A DNA stretch of 64,000 nt, from assembly GCA_947259275.1 (NCBI GenBank), contig CAMYMH010000010.1, positions 1 through 64,000 on the forward strand, read 5' to 3'. A model generated the notes under the pieces. It did no database searches, had not been told where the DNA came from, and saw only the letters and a list, made by a program, of their open reading frames with translations. Origin of the DNA: an uncultured Acidimicrobiaceae bacterium. GTDB lineage: Bacteria > Actinomycetota > Acidimicrobiia > Spongiisociales > SHLN01. This document shows positions 1-9,888 of the stretch, piece after piece; positions within the stretch are counted from its first letter, which is position 1, and every line of letters starts with the position of its first letter. The position numbers were made by a program, and so were the translations under genes.

Positions 1-2
1 AC

Positions 3-434
3 ATGTATGTTTCCACCATGCCAGGAGGCCGCCACCGCCGACCCCATCCCGGGCGTCGATCGCGCAACCGACGCGAAGTCGCGCCGGGGGAGTGGGAGGT
101 AACCGCCCGGATCGAGCGATTCGTCGAACCAGCCCTGTTGCTCGGCTTGCGAGCCGGCCGGTCACACGGCTACGAGTTGGCCGAACGTCTCGCCGACGTC
201 ATCGGCGTGGAGTCGGTCGACTACGGCAACCTCTACCGCCTGCTTCGATCCCTCGAGCAAGAGGGGATCGTCTCGTCCGAATGGGACGACCAGACCGAGG
301 GCAGGTCGAAGCGGGAGTACGAGCTCACCGAGAACGGCGAGCTGCTCCTCGAGGCGTGGGTGGACAGTCTCCGGCAAACGGACAAACGAATCGCCGCCTT
401 TCTGCGGCGCTACGACGAAAGGAACCCATCATGA
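3..434 (+). CDS. PadR-family transcriptional regulator
   Basis: This is a winged-helix DNA-binding regulator, 143 aa as drawn. The recognisable PadR domain begins near residue 36 (ERFVEPALLLGL, HGYELAERL) and continues through the wing (SKREYELTENGELLL). It ends in a short amphipathic helix that would dimerise. PadR proteins normally repress a small neighbouring operon. The first ~35 residues are Arg/Pro-rich and unlike the family, and the ATG at 3 sits at the window edge. The true start may therefore be ATG 18 or lie further in. Its stop overlaps the next start (ATGA at 431-434), so the two genes are translationally coupled. Confidence 0.85.
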   Translation: MYVSTMPGGRHRRPHPGRRSRNRREVAPGEWEVTARIERFVEPALLLGLRAGRSHGYELAERLADVIGVESVDYGNLYRLLRSLEQEGIVSSEWDDQTEGRSKREYELTENGELLLEAWVDSLRQTDKRIAAFLRRYDERNPS

Positions 435-649
435 GAAGGGGATATGGAATGCGAGGCCGTCGGATGATGGCCCGCCGCATGTGGATGCACGGCGGATGCT
501 GTGGACCCCACGAGGAGCCGTCGGCCGAAGATCGGCTGGCATACCTCGAGGAATACCAGCGCGACCTCGAGCAAGAGACGGCCGACGTTGCCGAACGCAT
601 CCGCAAGCTCAAGGAGGCGAGCTCGAAAGAGCCCACCGTCCAGGCGTAG
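431..649 (+). CDS. Small basic protein, DUF5320-like
   Basis: A 72-aa protein with a Met/Arg/Gly-rich head (MRRGYGMRGRRMMARRMW), a Cys pair (GGCCGPH) and a charged coiled-coil-like tail (EEYQRDLEQETADVAERI). The pattern of a glycine/arginine-rich head followed by a short coiled coil resembles DUF5320-type proteins, which often sit beside PadR or redox genes. Function is unknown. It overlaps the PadR stop by 4 nt, so it is probably co-regulated by PadR. The Cys pair could bind metal, but this is inference. Confidence 0.6.
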   Translation: MRRGYGMRGRRMMARRMWMHGGCCGPHEEPSAEDRLAYLEEYQRDLEQETADVAERIRKLKEASSKEPTVQA

Positions 650-664
650 ACCGCCGACCGCCAG

Positions 665-699
665 CCGCCCACCGGGATGACTACGTGGGTGGTGGGCGG
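665..699 (+). terminator. Hairpin after the PadR operon
   Basis: Arms CCGCCCACC (665-673) and GGTGGGCGG (691-699) form a perfect 9-bp stem with a 17-nt loop, 15 nt after the stop at 649. There is no clear T-run, so it could act as a weak or Rho-assisted terminator in a convergent gap. Confidence 0.45.
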
Positions 700-776
700 T
701 CCTCGGTTGGGCGGTGCCTACGATGAAACGTCGAGTGGTTTCGATTGCTTACGACTAGACACCACACCCTCCGTCC

Positions 777-2282
777 TCAGACCTCATACAGGAGGTCGAT
801 GTAGCGCTCCAGCAGCTCATCGACCACTGCCCGGGCCGGCACAGTTGCCGCCATCCCGTACACCGGGGCTGATCCGCCCACCCCACCCGGGTTGACCTTC
901 ACTTCCTCGACCGCCCGGTGGAGATCACTCACGAATCGTTGGGCGACGCCGTCGGCGACGTGGCGCAGCGTCACCGCCAGGTGGAGAGCCGGCGGCCGGT
1001 GCAGCCCGTTGAGGTTCCAACCGCGCTCGCTCAGACGCTCCATCACCCGATAGATGTCGACCACGTCCGAGCCGAAGGCAATCACGAACATCGGGTCACC
1101 GAGCACGGAGAGCTCGGGAATCTCGGCAATGCCCGAACGAATCACCGCTGCCGTCTCGAGAATCCGGGTGGTTGCGTCCAGGTAGCCCTGTTCCCCGATG
1201 GAGACCATCGCTGCCCAGCAGGCGGCGCTTAGAGCGCCGGGCCGGCTCCCGGCCAGGGTCGGTGAGTAATACAGTCCACCCGGCCAGTCTGAGCTCGTGA
1301 AGTATTGGTGGCGCCGCAGCTCTCGCCCGCGATACATGACCACTGAGTTTCCCTTGGGGGCATACCCGTACTTGTGGGTATCGGCCGACATCGATGTCAC
1401 GCCGGGCAGGCGAAAGTCGAACGGCGGCACCGGGTATCCGAGCCGCTCGGCCCACGGCAGCACGAACCCGCCCAGGCAGGCATCGGTGTGGAATCCCACC
1501 CCGCGGGTGGCGGCCAGAGCCGACAGTTCCTGGATGGGGTCGATGGTGCCATGCGGGAAGGCGGGCGCCGACCCCACCAGCACCGCGGTGCGGCGGTTGA
1601 TTGCGGCGGCGGCCGCCGTCGCGTCGGCACGGTAGTTCGCGTCGACCGGGATCCGCACCAGCTTCATCCCGAAGTAGTGGGCTGCTTTGCCGAAGGCCGG
1701 GTGAGCAGTGACCGCAGCCACGATCTCGGGGTGCTTGATTCCCCGGCTGAGGGCCCGGTCACGGTACGCCTTCATGGCCAGCAGGATCGCTTCGGTCCCG
1801 CCTGAGGTAACGGTGCCGACGATCTCGTCGTCGGACCCACCGGCCCCCAGCATGGAGGCAGTCATGGCGACGATCTCGGCCTCGAACTTGGTGGCCGACG
1901 GCCACAGGTCGGCGTGGAGCGGATTGGCCTGCGAGTGCAGTGCGGCCACCCGGCTCAGGAATGCGATGTGCTCGTGCTGCCCGTGGTAGACGGCACCGGA
2001 GGCAAAGCCCTCTTTCCAACCGGGCTCCTCCCGGGCGGCCAGGTCGGCGAGTAGGTCCAGCAACTCGATGCGGTCGACTCCGGTATCCGGCAGCCGGCGG
2101 TAAGTGGTCAGCTCCTCTCGGTAGGGCTTGACCGTCGCCTCCATGCCTGCCACCAGGCCGTCGTATTCGGCCTCCAGGCGGCGCCGCACCCGCGGGATGC
2201 GCCGCAGGCCCGAGTACGCCCACCCGGCCAGGCGTGGGTTGACTCGCTTGAGCGGTCCGGACAGCAGCTTCTCGAGGTTCAT
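777..2282 (-). CDS. PLP-dependent decarboxylase/lyase, sphingosine-1-phosphate lyase-like
   Basis: A 501-aa group II PLP enzyme (aspartate-aminotransferase fold) of the Dpl1/SGPL type. The central motif [13 protein letters not shown] carries the PLP lysine. [21 protein letters not shown] is the cofactor phosphate region, and [14 protein letters not shown] contains the ring-stacking Asp. The family cleaves long-chain-base phosphates or decarboxylates amino acids. The bacterial substrate here is unknown. The start at 2282 (MNLEKLL) is preferred over an upstream in-frame ATG because a GAGGA ribosome site precedes it and the upstream residues overlap the kinase gene and look non-native. It lies 10 nt after the FGGY kinase stop, so it is the second gene of a two-gene operon. 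Confidence 0.85.
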   Translation of the reverse strand: MNLEKLLSGPLKRVNPRLAGWAYSGLRRIPRVRRRLEAEYDGLVAGMEATVKPYREELTTYRRLPDTGVDRIELLDLLADLAAREEPGWKEGFASGAVYHGQHEHIAFLSRVAALHSQANPLHADLWPSATKFEAEIVAMTASMLGAGGSDDEIVGTVTSGGTEAILLAMKAYRDRALSRGIKHPEIVAAVTAHPAFGKAAHYFGMKLVRIPVDANYRADATAAAAAINRRTAVLVGSAPAFPHGTIDPIQELSALAATRGVGFHTDACLGGFVLPWAERLGYPVPPFDFRLPGVTSMSADTHKYGYAPKGNSVVMYRGRELRRHQYFTSSDWPGGLYYSPTLAGSRPGALSAACWAAMVSIGEQGYLDATTRILETAAVIRSGIAEIPELSVLGDPMFVIAFGSDVVDIYRVMERLSERGWNLNGLHRPPALHLAVTLRHVADGVAQRFVSDLHRAVEEVKVNPGGVGGSAPVYGMAATVPARAVVDELLERYIDLLYEV

Positions 2283-2292
2283 AGTTCCTCGC

Positions 2293-3855
2293 TCACTCGG
2301 CCCGGTTGAGCCGGGCATGGATCTTGCGGTTGGCTTGGTACAGCTTGTGATACTCCCGGTAGATGCGGTCGTACCGCGCGCGGCGTTCCGGGTCCGGCCG
2401 GTAGGTGGCGCCGATCTCGACATGGTCGGGTAACCGGCGGTAGCCGAGATCGTCGAGCTTGGCTGCGGCCAGGAGCGCCACCCCCCGCAGTCCGGCCAGG
2501 ATCGGGTCTTTCACCTGGAGGATGGTGCGGTCCAGCACGTCGGCGTGGATCTGGCACCACACCTGCGAGGTGGCACCGCCACCGACCGCCCGCAGTTCCT
2601 TCATCGGCCGGCCGGCGAACTTCTCGACGTACCCGAGCAGCCAGCGGGAGTTGTAGGCCACACCCTCAAACACCGCCCGGATCAAATCGTCACCGGTGGT
2701 GTCGAGCGATTGGTTGAAGAATCCGGCCCGGACGTGGCGGTCATCGACCGGGCTGCGCTCGCCGTTCAGCCAGGGAGTGAAGATCACACCGCGGTTGCCG
2801 GGCGGGACCCGCTCCGCCACCCGGTCGAGCCCCTGGTAGGCGTTGTCTGCCTCCGGGTCACCCCGCAGGCCGAGGTTGTCGATCAGATAGGTGAGGCAGG
2901 CTCCGGCGCTCTCCTGTTCGTTGGCGGCGAAGTAACGGCCGGGGATTGCCGAGGGAAGCGATGCAATGCCGTGGAACAAGTCGGTCTTCTTGAAGGGGAC
3001 GTGGCAGCTGATCCAGGATGAGGTGCCCAGATAGAGGTGACCTTGGAAGTCGGCGACTGCGCCTGCCCCGATGCCGGCCGAATGAGTGTCGGGGGTGCCC
3101 ATCATTACCGGGAGTCCCTCGGCGAGCCCGAGCTGACCGGCCGCCTCCCTCGAGAGGGGAGCGAGCACATCGTCGGGTGGCCGCAGGGGCGGGAGCTTGG
3201 TGGGATCGATGCCGGAGAGCCGGATGAGGGCCCGGTCGTACTGAACCCGGTTGGGATCCCGGTTGTCGGTCACCCAGTGCAGAGTGATCGAGTCATATCC
3301 GGCCGCCGCCACGCCGGTGAGCCGCAGGTTCAGGTAGTCCTTGGGCTCGAGGAACACCGTCGCCGCCGCATAGACCTCTGGCCGCTGGTGTTTGAGATAG
3401 AGGATGTGGGCAATCGAATCCTTGCCGGAATGACCGGGGGCTCCGCCGGTGAGACGAATCCAGCGGAGCAATTTGTGAACCGCGTACCCGGAGATCCGCA
3501 CCAGGCCGCTGGTGAGTTGGTCGATTTCGGGGGCGCCGCGCGAGTCCATCCAGATGAGGGCATTGCCAATGTGGCAGGAGCCGGCAACCGGGACGGTGCC
3601 CGACCATTGGGCGGTGACGGCGACGGCGACGACTTCGGCGCCGGCGGTCGCTTCGCTTTCGTTAACCCTCCGGGTGGCGGCGACGATTGCCTGCCACCAG
3701 GCCCCGGGATCCTGTTCGACGCCGCCACCCGGAGGGAAGATCAGCGGTACCGGTTCCGAGGTCCAGGCCGCCACCCTGCCCAGTGTCGAAACCAGCCCGA
3801 CTTTGGGGCCTGATGTTCCAAGGTCGATGGCGAGGACGAACCGTTCGGCCGGCAT
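2293..3855 (-). CDS. FGGY-family carbohydrate kinase
   Basis: A 520-aa sugar kinase with the ASKHA fold. The N-terminal phosphate-1 loop [15 protein letters not shown] and the C-terminal adenosine region ([21 protein letters not shown]) are clear. The protein phosphorylates a polyol or ketose with ATP; the substrate is not determinable. It differs clearly from the XylB kinase at 5882-7372 in the same window. It heads an operon with the S1P-lyase-like gene. A TAGTGT -10 box ends 6 nt before the ATG, so the message is probably leaderless. Confidence 0.88.
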   Translation of the reverse strand: MPAERFVLAIDLGTSGPKVGLVSTLGRVAAWTSEPVPLIFPPGGGVEQDPGAWWQAIVAATRRVNESEATAGAEVVAVAVTAQWSGTVPVAGSCHIGNALIWMDSRGAPEIDQLTSGLVRISGYAVHKLLRWIRLTGGAPGHSGKDSIAHILYLKHQRPEVYAAATVFLEPKDYLNLRLTGVAAAGYDSITLHWVTDNRDPNRVQYDRALIRLSGIDPTKLPPLRPPDDVLAPLSREAAGQLGLAEGLPVMMGTPDTHSAGIGAGAVADFQGHLYLGTSSWISCHVPFKKTDLFHGIASLPSAIPGRYFAANEQESAGACLTYLIDNLGLRGDPEADNAYQGLDRVAERVPPGNRGVIFTPWLNGERSPVDDRHVRAGFFNQSLDTTGDDLIRAVFEGVAYNSRWLLGYVEKFAGRPMKELRAVGGGATSQVWCQIHADVLDRTILQVKDPILAGLRGVALLAAAKLDDLGYRRLPDHVEIGATYRPDPERRARYDRIYREYHKLYQANRKIHARLNRAE

Positions 3856-3861
3856 GTTCCG

Positions 3862-3867
3862 ACACTA
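3862..3867 (-). promoter_or_regulatory. Leaderless -10 box of the FGGY-lyase operon
   Basis: On the minus strand TAGTGT lies 6 nt before the ATG at 3855, placing the transcription start at or next to the start codon. The same spacing recurs at five other genes in the window. Confidence 0.5.
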
Positions 3868-4176
3868 GAGGCCCGCTGGCGGTGTCGGCGTTTCGGCGTG
3901 TCCGGGCGGATTTGACGTGAGGTGGCAGCCAGTCCACCGCGTGGGCTGTGACCGAACCCGAGGTGTGTACTTCCCGCTCGCCGGACGTGCTCGATTGCCT
4001 GCCGGCGCGGGCGGTGCACGACTTCGTCAAAGGGCGGCGGGTCGGTTGCCTTTTTGGGAGAGGGGGCGGTCGGCGGGGCAGCCGGGCCAAGAGCTAGGCG
4101 CGAATCGATCTTCGGGGAAACCGATGAGCTCCTGATCCCCAACTGCGGCGGTCGGCCGGTCGGTGGCCGGCCGGCG
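3868..4176. other. Intergenic, no gene seen
   Basis: The gap between the FGGY promoter and the helicase 3' end holds no convincing coding frame. Its only clear structure is a hairpin next to the helicase stop, annotated separately. Confidence 0.5.
4153..4173 (-). terminator. Hairpin downstream of the DEAD-box helicase
   Basis: Arms CGGCCGG and CCGGCCG with a 7-nt loop start 3 nt beyond the helicase stop. There is no U-run in the minus direction, so it is a terminator candidate or an mRNA-end stabiliser. Confidence 0.35.
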
Positions 4177-5691
4177 CTAGCCGCGTTTGGGCCCCGACCG
4201 GGGCCGGGCCATTTTGACCGTGAGGGCGCGGCCGTCCAGTTTGGAACCGTGCAAGGCGCCAAGGGCGGTGTCGGCGGCCGGACGGGTCATTTCGACGAAC
4301 CCGAAGCCGCGTGAGCGTCCAGTGCGCCGGTTGGTGATGATGGTGGCGTCGTGGACCTCGCCGTAGCGGCCGAACAACTGGTGGACTTCGTCGGCGGTGG
4401 TTGCCCACGGCAGTCCCGACACGTACAGGCTCTGGCGCCTTCCGCCGTTCGAGGTCGGCGGTTGCTCGGCCGTACGCCGGTTCGGCCGCTTCGATTGCCT
4501 CGAGGGCTTGGGAGGGTCGGCCCGGTGGCGCCGGTCGGGGGCCGGATCGCCCATCTCGTGACCGCCAGTGCGGAGGTCTTCGAGACGCGGCCGCTCGATA
4601 GGTGATTCCAGTCGCAAGTCCTGCTGCATGCGGTGCACGCCACGCTTCTGGTCGCCGGCCACCAGGCTCACCACGGTCCCGGTAGCACCCGCCCGGGCAG
4701 TCCGGCCCGACCGGTGCAAGTAATCCTTGGAATCGGCGGGCGGATCGAAGTGAATCACTGAGCCCACGGCATCGATGTGGATGCCGCGGGCGACCACGTC
4801 TGTGGCAATGAGGGCCTGGGCCCGCCCCGTAGAGAACTCCTTGAGGGCGCGGTTGCGCTGGTTCTGATTCCGTCCGCCGTGCATGGCGACTGCCCCGACC
4901 CCGAGCTTGGCCAGCTGGCGAGCCAGCCGATCGGCGCCGTGGCGAGTGCGGGTGAACACGATGGAGTTCCCGGTCGCTTCAACGATCTCGGCAGTGTGCT
5001 TGACCCGGTCGTGACGCGGGACGAGCCAGAAATGATGCCGGGCGTCGAGGGCTTCGGACTCGACGGTCCCCGCCTCGTGGCGAACCGGTTCGCGCTGGTA
5101 ATCGCGACTCAACAACGCGACATCACGGTCGAGAGTTGCCGAGAACAGCAGCGTCTGGCGGTCCTGCGACGTGCGGTCGAGGATCCGCCGCACCGCCGGC
5201 AGGAAGCCCATGTCGGCCATGCGATCGGCTTCGTCCACTACCACGATGTCGACCTCTCTGAGATCGACCGACCTCTGCTCCATGAGATCCTCGAGGCGAC
5301 CCGGTGTCGCCACCAGGAGGTCGACTCCCTTGCGCAGGGCGTTCTTCTGAGGACCGTATCCGACTCCGCCGTACACGGCGAGCACGAATCGGCGCGACGC
5401 CTTTGCGAGCGGAGCCAGCTCCTGCTTGATTTGCTCGGCCAGCTCCCGGGTGGGTGCCAGGACGAGTGCCCGCGGTCGGAGGCTGACGGCCTGGCCAACC
5501 CGAGCCAGCAGCGGAAGTCCGAAGGCGAGAGTCTTACCTGACCCGGTCGGCGCCTTGCCGGACACGTCGCGTCCGGACAGTACGTCGGGGATGGTGGCGG
5601 TTTGGACGGGAAAGGGCTCGGTGATGCCCTGCTTGGCAAGCGTCCGGATCAATGCGTCGGGCAGCCCGAGGTCGGCGAATGTCGTGGTCAT
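4177..5691 (-). CDS. DEAD-box RNA helicase with C-terminal RRM
   Basis: A 504-aa ATP-dependent RNA helicase. N-terminal Q motif region FADLGLPDALIRTLAKQG, Walker A APTGSGKT, DEAD motif VVDEADRM, SAT motif FSATLD and motif VI HRSGRTARAG are all present. After a basic, Pro/Arg-rich linker (about 370-410) comes an RNA recognition motif with RNP2 LYVSGL and RNP1 RGFGFVEM. Bacterial DEAD-box proteins of the DbpA/CsdA type carry a diverged RRM-like domain, whereas this one has canonical RNP motifs like free-standing glycine-rich RNA-binding proteins. A role in ribosome assembly or cold adaptation is likely. The start at 5691 is chosen for its AGGAG site 5 nt upstream. Confidence 0.9.
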   Translation of the reverse strand: MTTTFADLGLPDALIRTLAKQGITEPFPVQTATIPDVLSGRDVSGKAPTGSGKTLAFGLPLLARVGQAVSLRPRALVLAPTRELAEQIKQELAPLAKASRRFVLAVYGGVGYGPQKNALRKGVDLLVATPGRLEDLMEQRSVDLREVDIVVVDEADRMADMGFLPAVRRILDRTSQDRQTLLFSATLDRDVALLSRDYQREPVRHEAGTVESEALDARHHFWLVPRHDRVKHTAEIVEATGNSIVFTRTRHGADRLARQLAKLGVGAVAMHGGRNQNQRNRALKEFSTGRAQALIATDVVARGIHIDAVGSVIHFDPPADSKDYLHRSGRTARAGATGTVVSLVAGDQKRGVHRMQQDLRLESPIERPRLEDLRTGGHEMGDPAPDRRHRADPPKPSRQSKRPNRRTAEQPPTSNGGRRQSLYVSGLPWATTADEVHQLFGRYGEVHDATIITNRRTGRSRGFGFVEMTRPAADTALGALHGSKLDGRALTVKMARPRSGPKRG

Positions 5692-5881
5692 GATGCTCCT
5701 GATCCCGGATGGGGAAGGTTGGTCTCCCGGTCGCGCACCGATTGCGTCGATGATCGAGAGTCGGCCGAAGAGGCAGTCCAACCGGGTGAGTAACTAAACC
5801 GTGAGCCACCGGGGAAGCGACATGCGCTGGCCTCCACCCGGTGCGGAGCCGAAACGATAACACGGATGCGTGCGAAGCGGG

Positions 5882-7372
5882 TCAGTCTGTGGTGGCGGCG
5901 ATATCGTGGAACGTGGAACGGAGCGCGGGGTAGAGCGCCCGATACCGCTCGTTCGCCTCGGAGTAGTCGGTGCCCGACGGTTCGGTCCGATCATTGAGTG
6001 TCACCCAGGCTTCGGTGGCGTCTTCGACTGAGGCATGCCAGCCGGCACCCACGCCGGCGAGAACCGCGGCGCCGTAGGCGGCCCCTTCGGCGGTGCCGAG
6101 CGCCACCACCTCGGCCTCGAGGACGTCGGCCAGGATCTGTCGCCATAGCCCGCTGCGGGTCCCGCCGCCGGAGGCTCGCACCTGGTCAACCGCCACCCCG
6201 GTCTCGCGGATGAGGTCGAGAGAATCCCGTAGTCCGAAGGCCACTCCTTCGAGGACGGCCCGCACCAGGTGGGCCCGGGTGTGGCGGACGGTGAGACCCA
6301 CAAAGGCGCCCCGCGCCAGCGGATCGGGGTGGGGGGTGCGCTCGCCGCTCAAATACGGCAGGAAGAGCACCCCATCGCTGCCGGCCGGTACCTCGGCGGC
6401 CGACGCAACCAGATCCGCGACCGGCACCTCGGGCGCCAGCTCGTCGTTGAACCAGCGGAGGCTGCCGGCCGCCGACAGCATGACCCCCATCAGGTGCCAT
6501 TTGCCCGGCACCGCATGGCAGAAGGCGTGCAGACGGCCTTCGGGTTCGATTTGCGGCGAGTCGGTGGTGACGAACACCACGCCGGAGGTGCCGAGCGAGA
6601 GGGCGGCGACGCCCTCCCGGACCGCCCCGGCTCCGACGGCGTTGGCGGCCTGGTCGCCGCCGCCGCCCACCACCGGAGTTCCGGCTACCAGACCGGTGGC
6701 CTCCGCCGCCGCGGCCGTCACAGTTCCGGTGATGGCAGGACCCTCGAACGTTTCAGGAAGCCACGCTGGGTCCAGACCGAGGTCGGCCAGCACCGGCTGG
6801 GACCAATCTCGCTGAGCCAGGTCGAAGAGGATGGTGCCCGCCGCCCCTGCCCGATCGGTGGCGTACTCGCCGGTGAGCCGCAGCCGCAGGTAGTCCTTGG
6901 GAAGGAGCACATGGCGGGCTCGGGCGAAGATGTCCGGCTCGTGGTTGCGGACCCACAGGATCTTGGGGGCGGTGAACCCACCCAGCGCGTCGTTGCCGGT
7001 GGTGGCAATCAGGCGGTCCCGGCCGATGGCGGCCCGGATCTCCTCACACTCGGCGGCGGTGCGCTGGTCGTTCCACAGGATGGCGGGCCGCAGCGGCCGA
7101 TCGAATTCGTCTAGCAGCACCAACCCATGCATTTGCCCGGTGAGACCCACGGCCTTGACGTGGTCGCCGGATGCCGCGGTTTGGGCGAGCACGGCTCGGA
7201 TCGAGTCGATGGCGGCCGTCCACCACAGGCCGGCATCCTGCTCGGCCCACAGCGCCTGGGGGGTTTCGTACGGGTACTCGGAGGACGCCTCGCCGGCCAC
7301 GGAACCGTCGTCGGCCACAAGGATTGCCTTGGTGGCCGTGGTCGAGGTGTCGATACCGAGGACGTAGGCCAC
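5882..7372 (-). CDS. xylB: Xylulokinase
   Basis: A 496-aa FGGY kinase that phosphorylates D-xylulose to xylulose-5-phosphate. The N-terminus LGIDTSTTATKAILV, the QMHGLVLLD substrate loop, the WNDQRTAAECEEI segment and the C-terminal ASGGGTRSGLWRQILADV adenine site match XylB. The GTG start lies 3 nt after the xylA stop, giving an xylA-xylB operon and strongly supporting xylulose as substrate. Confidence 0.93.
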   Translation of the reverse strand: MAYVLGIDTSTTATKAILVADDGSVAGEASSEYPYETPQALWAEQDAGLWWTAAIDSIRAVLAQTAASGDHVKAVGLTGQMHGLVLLDEFDRPLRPAILWNDQRTAAECEEIRAAIGRDRLIATTGNDALGGFTAPKILWVRNHEPDIFARARHVLLPKDYLRLRLTGEYATDRAGAAGTILFDLAQRDWSQPVLADLGLDPAWLPETFEGPAITGTVTAAAAEATGLVAGTPVVGGGGDQAANAVGAGAVREGVAALSLGTSGVVFVTTDSPQIEPEGRLHAFCHAVPGKWHLMGVMLSAAGSLRWFNDELAPEVPVADLVASAAEVPAGSDGVLFLPYLSGERTPHPDPLARGAFVGLTVRHTRAHLVRAVLEGVAFGLRDSLDLIRETGVAVDQVRASGGGTRSGLWRQILADVLEAEVVALGTAEGAAYGAAVLAGVGAGWHASVEDATEAWVTLNDRTEPSGTDYSEANERYRALYPALRSTFHDIAATTD

Positions 7373-7375
7373 GAA

Positions 7376-8713
7376 TCAGCCTGTGCGGTTCCAGATGACC
7401 TGGTTGACCCGATTCTCCAGGTATTCCTGCTGTCCGGACACCGGGTCGGGGTCGATCTCACCGGAGGCGACCTTCTCCTCCAGCGACGCCAGCGACTCCC
7501 TTCCCGACAGAATGCCCGCCCCCAGGTCGGTCGACCAGCCGGCATACCGGTCCTCCCGGGCCCCGGTCAGAGTCTCCTGCTCGATCATGTCGGCGGCGAC
7601 CAGCAGCGACCGGGCGAGGGTGTCGATCCCTCCGATGTGGCCGTGGAACAGGTCCATCCGGTCCATCGATTGGCGCCGCAGCTTGGTATCGAAGTTGAAG
7701 CCTCCGCTCCCGAGGCCGCCTCCCCGCAGGATCTCGTGGAGGGCGAGCGACAGCTCCTCGACCGAGTTGGGGAACTGGTCGGTGTCCCAGCCGTTCTGGT
7801 AATCGCCCCGGTTGGCATCGATGCTCCCGAGAATCTCGTTGTCTACCGCATAGGCCACCTCGTGGTGGAACGAATGGCCGGCGAGGGTGGCGTGGTTGAC
7901 CTCGAGGTTGAGCTTGTACTCGTCGACCAGGTCGAACCGATCCAGGAAACCGTGCACCGACTGCGAGTCGTAGTCGTACTGGTGCTTGGTCGGCTCCTGT
8001 GGCTTCGGCTCAATCAGCAGGGTGCCTTGGAACCCGATCTTGTGTTTGTGCTCGGCCACCAGGGTGAGGAATCGCCCCAGTTGCTCGGCTTCGTGCTTCA
8101 GGTCGGTGTTGAGCAGCGTTTCGTACCCTTCCCGGCCTCCCCACAACACGTAGTTGGCGCCGCCCAACCGGTGGGTGGCCTCGAGGGCGTGCTTAACCTG
8201 GGCGGCGGCGTAAGCGAACACCTCCGGGTCCGGGTTGGTGCCGGCGCCGGCTGCAAACCGGGGGTGCGAGAACACGTTGGCCGTGCCCCACAGCAGGTTG
8301 ACTCCGGTCTCGGCCATCTTCTCCCCGGCGTAATCCACCATCGCGACGAGGTTGGCCGCCGACTCGGCAAAGGTGTCGCCGGCCGGGGCGATGTCGACAT
8401 CGTGGAAGCAGAAGAACGGCACGCCCAGCTTGGAAAAGAACTCGAAGGCGGCGTCCATCTTGGAGCGGGCGGCTCCCATCGGATCGTCGGTCGGCTCCAG
8501 CCACGGGCGATCGAAGGTACCCGAGCCGAACACATCCGACCCCGGCCAGTTGAAGGAATGCCAGTAGCACACGGCGATCCGCAGGTGATCCTCCATGCGG
8601 GTGCCGAGCACCTTCCGGTCCTTGTCATACACCTTGTACGACCGCGGATTGGTGGATTCGATTCCGGCGAACTCAACCGAACCCTCCAATCCGGTGAAGA
8701 AATCCTCGGGCAT
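7376..8713 (-). CDS. xylA: Xylose isomerase
   Basis: A 445-aa TIM-barrel enzyme of class II length that isomerises D-xylose to D-xylulose. The catalytic His/Asp segment [12 protein letters not shown], metal-site segments [16 protein letters not shown] and [16 protein letters not shown], and the [20 protein letters not shown] signature are intact. An AGGAGG ribosome site precedes the ATG. It is the first gene of the xylose operon. The divergent 403-bp space upstream holds a candidate LacI-type operator. Confidence 0.96.
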   Translation of the reverse strand: MPEDFFTGLEGSVEFAGIESTNPRSYKVYDKDRKVLGTRMEDHLRIAVCYWHSFNWPGSDVFGSGTFDRPWLEPTDDPMGAARSKMDAAFEFFSKLGVPFFCFHDVDIAPAGDTFAESAANLVAMVDYAGEKMAETGVNLLWGTANVFSHPRFAAGAGTNPDPEVFAYAAAQVKHALEATHRLGGANYVLWGGREGYETLLNTDLKHEAEQLGRFLTLVAEHKHKIGFQGTLLIEPKPQEPTKHQYDYDSQSVHGFLDRFDLVDEYKLNLEVNHATLAGHSFHHEVAYAVDNEILGSIDANRGDYQNGWDTDQFPNSVEELSLALHEILRGGGLGSGGFNFDTKLRRQSMDRMDLFHGHIGGIDTLARSLLVAADMIEQETLTGAREDRYAGWSTDLGAGILSGRESLASLEEKVASGEIDPDPVSGQQEYLENRVNQVIWNRTG

Positions 8714-8781
8714 GGCGGTCCTCCTGCTCGTTATCTACGCGAGTGTACGGACCGCGGCTCTGACTCCGGCGGGCCTGCTCG

Positions 8782-8804
8782 GACCCGGCCGACGCTGCCG
8801 GGTC
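8782..8804. promoter_or_regulatory. Perfect hairpin upstream of xylA
   Basis: Arms GACCCGGC (8782-8789) and GCCGGGTC (8797-8804) with a 7-nt loop, about 70 nt upstream of xylA. It could be an operator, or an RNA hairpin in the xylA leader. Confidence 0.35.
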
Positions 8805-8855
8805 GGCGTCGACATGGCCCGGGGATGGTCGATGATCGGGTTCGCAGCGTGGTGG

Positions 8856-8869
8856 AACCGCTTTCGGTT
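8856..8869. promoter_or_regulatory. Candidate LacI-family operator
   Basis: AACCG-CTTT-CGGTT is an inverted repeat resembling the AACCGnTTnCGGTT type bound by LacI-family sugar regulators. Its place upstream of xylAB fits xylose control, but no regulator gene is in the window. Confidence 0.3.
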
Positions 8870-9116
8870 TGCCCCCGATGGAACCGAAATTGCGGATCAG
8901 CCGCCGACCCGGGATCACGGGGGTCGACGAAACGCGATGGTTGGGACGTTGGCCTCTAGTTGGTCCGTTTGGCGGCGTGTATCGGTTGGTTGACGAGGAG
9001 GGGGAGCCGTGCGAGGGCCGGCCCGGGTCGCAAGTGCAGGCAGTGTCGCACCACCCGCGCATGACTTCGCAGCAGCGCCAAACCCATGACGTTGTCCGCT
9101 TGATCGAGGAGGCCGC

Positions 9117-9887
9117 ATGACCCAGACAGTGCACGACCAACCAAGCGCAACCCAACCTTCGGGGGCGATCGCCGCCCGGGCTATCGGGGCGGTGAAAGTC
9201 TATGGGGAGGGGGCGGCCACCGTCCGGGCATTGGACGGGGTTTCTCTCCAGTTCCCGGAGGGCGAGTTCACCGCCATCATGGGCCCGTCCGGTTCCGGAA
9301 AATCGACGCTCCTGCATTGCCTGGCCGGGCTCGACGAGCTCACCGAGGGGCGCACCTTCATCGGCGAGGTGGATTTGACCACGCTCAAAGACAAGGAGCT
9401 CACCTTGCTGCGCCGGGAGAAGATCGGATTCATCTTCCAGGCCTTCAATCTCATACCCACTCTCAATGCCAACGAGAACATCACCCTTCCTCAGGCGATT
9501 GCGGGAACGAAACCCGACTCTGAGTGGTACGAGCAGGTGATCGAAACGCTTGGATTGGCCGATCGCCTCCGCCACCGGCCCTCGGAGTTGTCCGGCGGAC
9601 AGCAACAACGGGTGGCGGCCGCCCGGGCGCTGGTCGCTCGACCCGAGATCGTGTTCGCAGACGAGCCATCCGGCAACCTCGATTCCAAGTCGGGTAGCGA
9701 ACTGCTCGGGTTCATGCGGATGGCGGTAACCGACCTCAAGCAGACCATCGTCATGGTGACCCACAACCCGCTCGACGCCGCCTACGCCGACCGGGTCGTG
9801 TTCCTCGCCGACGGCCGCGCCGTCGACGAGATGCACGGCCCGACCGCCGAGAGAGTGCTCGACCATCTGAAGAAGATGGAGGGGTGA
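9117..9887 (+). CDS. ABC transporter ATP-binding protein, MacB/LolD type
   Basis: A 256-aa ATPase. Walker A is GPSGSGKST, signature LSGGQQQRVAAARAL, Walker B IVFADEPSGNLDSKSG and the H-loop VTHNP. The E-P-S-G-N-L-D-S sequence and the size are typical of the MacB/FtsE-like class that powers mechanotransmission rather than substrate translocation. It is followed after 1 nt by its membrane partner. GAGGAGG precedes the ATG. Confidence 0.93.
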   Translation: MTQTVHDQPSATQPSGAIAARAIGAVKVYGEGAATVRALDGVSLQFPEGEFTAIMGPSGSGKSTLLHCLAGLDELTEGRTFIGEVDLTTLKDKELTLLRREKIGFIFQAFNLIPTLNANENITLPQAIAGTKPDSEWYEQVIETLGLADRLRHRPSELSGGQQQRVAAARALVARPEIVFADEPSGNLDSKSGSELLGFMRMAVTDLKQTIVMVTHNPLDAAYADRVVFLADGRAVDEMHGPTAERVLDHLKKMEG

Positions 9888-9888
9888 C

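Larger units (their letters stand above)
8714..9116. other. Divergent promoter region between xylA and the ABC exporter
   Basis: No convincing gene is present. The space contains an 8-bp perfect hairpin (8782-8804), a candidate operator (8856-8869) and, at its right end, the GAGGAGG ribosome site of the ABC ATPase. A short plus-strand frame ending at 9120 overlaps the ATPase start but has no family features. Confidence 0.5.

Noticed and set aside
7127-8959. Long open frame opposite xylA and xylB on the plus strand (610 codons)
   Set aside because: It mirrors two well-identified enzymes in a GC-rich genome. The product has no domain and its codon pattern follows the antisense of xylA/xylB.
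8869-9120. Possible 83-aa gene overlapping the ABC ATPase start
   Set aside because: It has a 4-nt overlap typical of operons but shows no family features, no clear ribosome site and an Arg/Pro-rich composition. It lies over promoter-type sequence.
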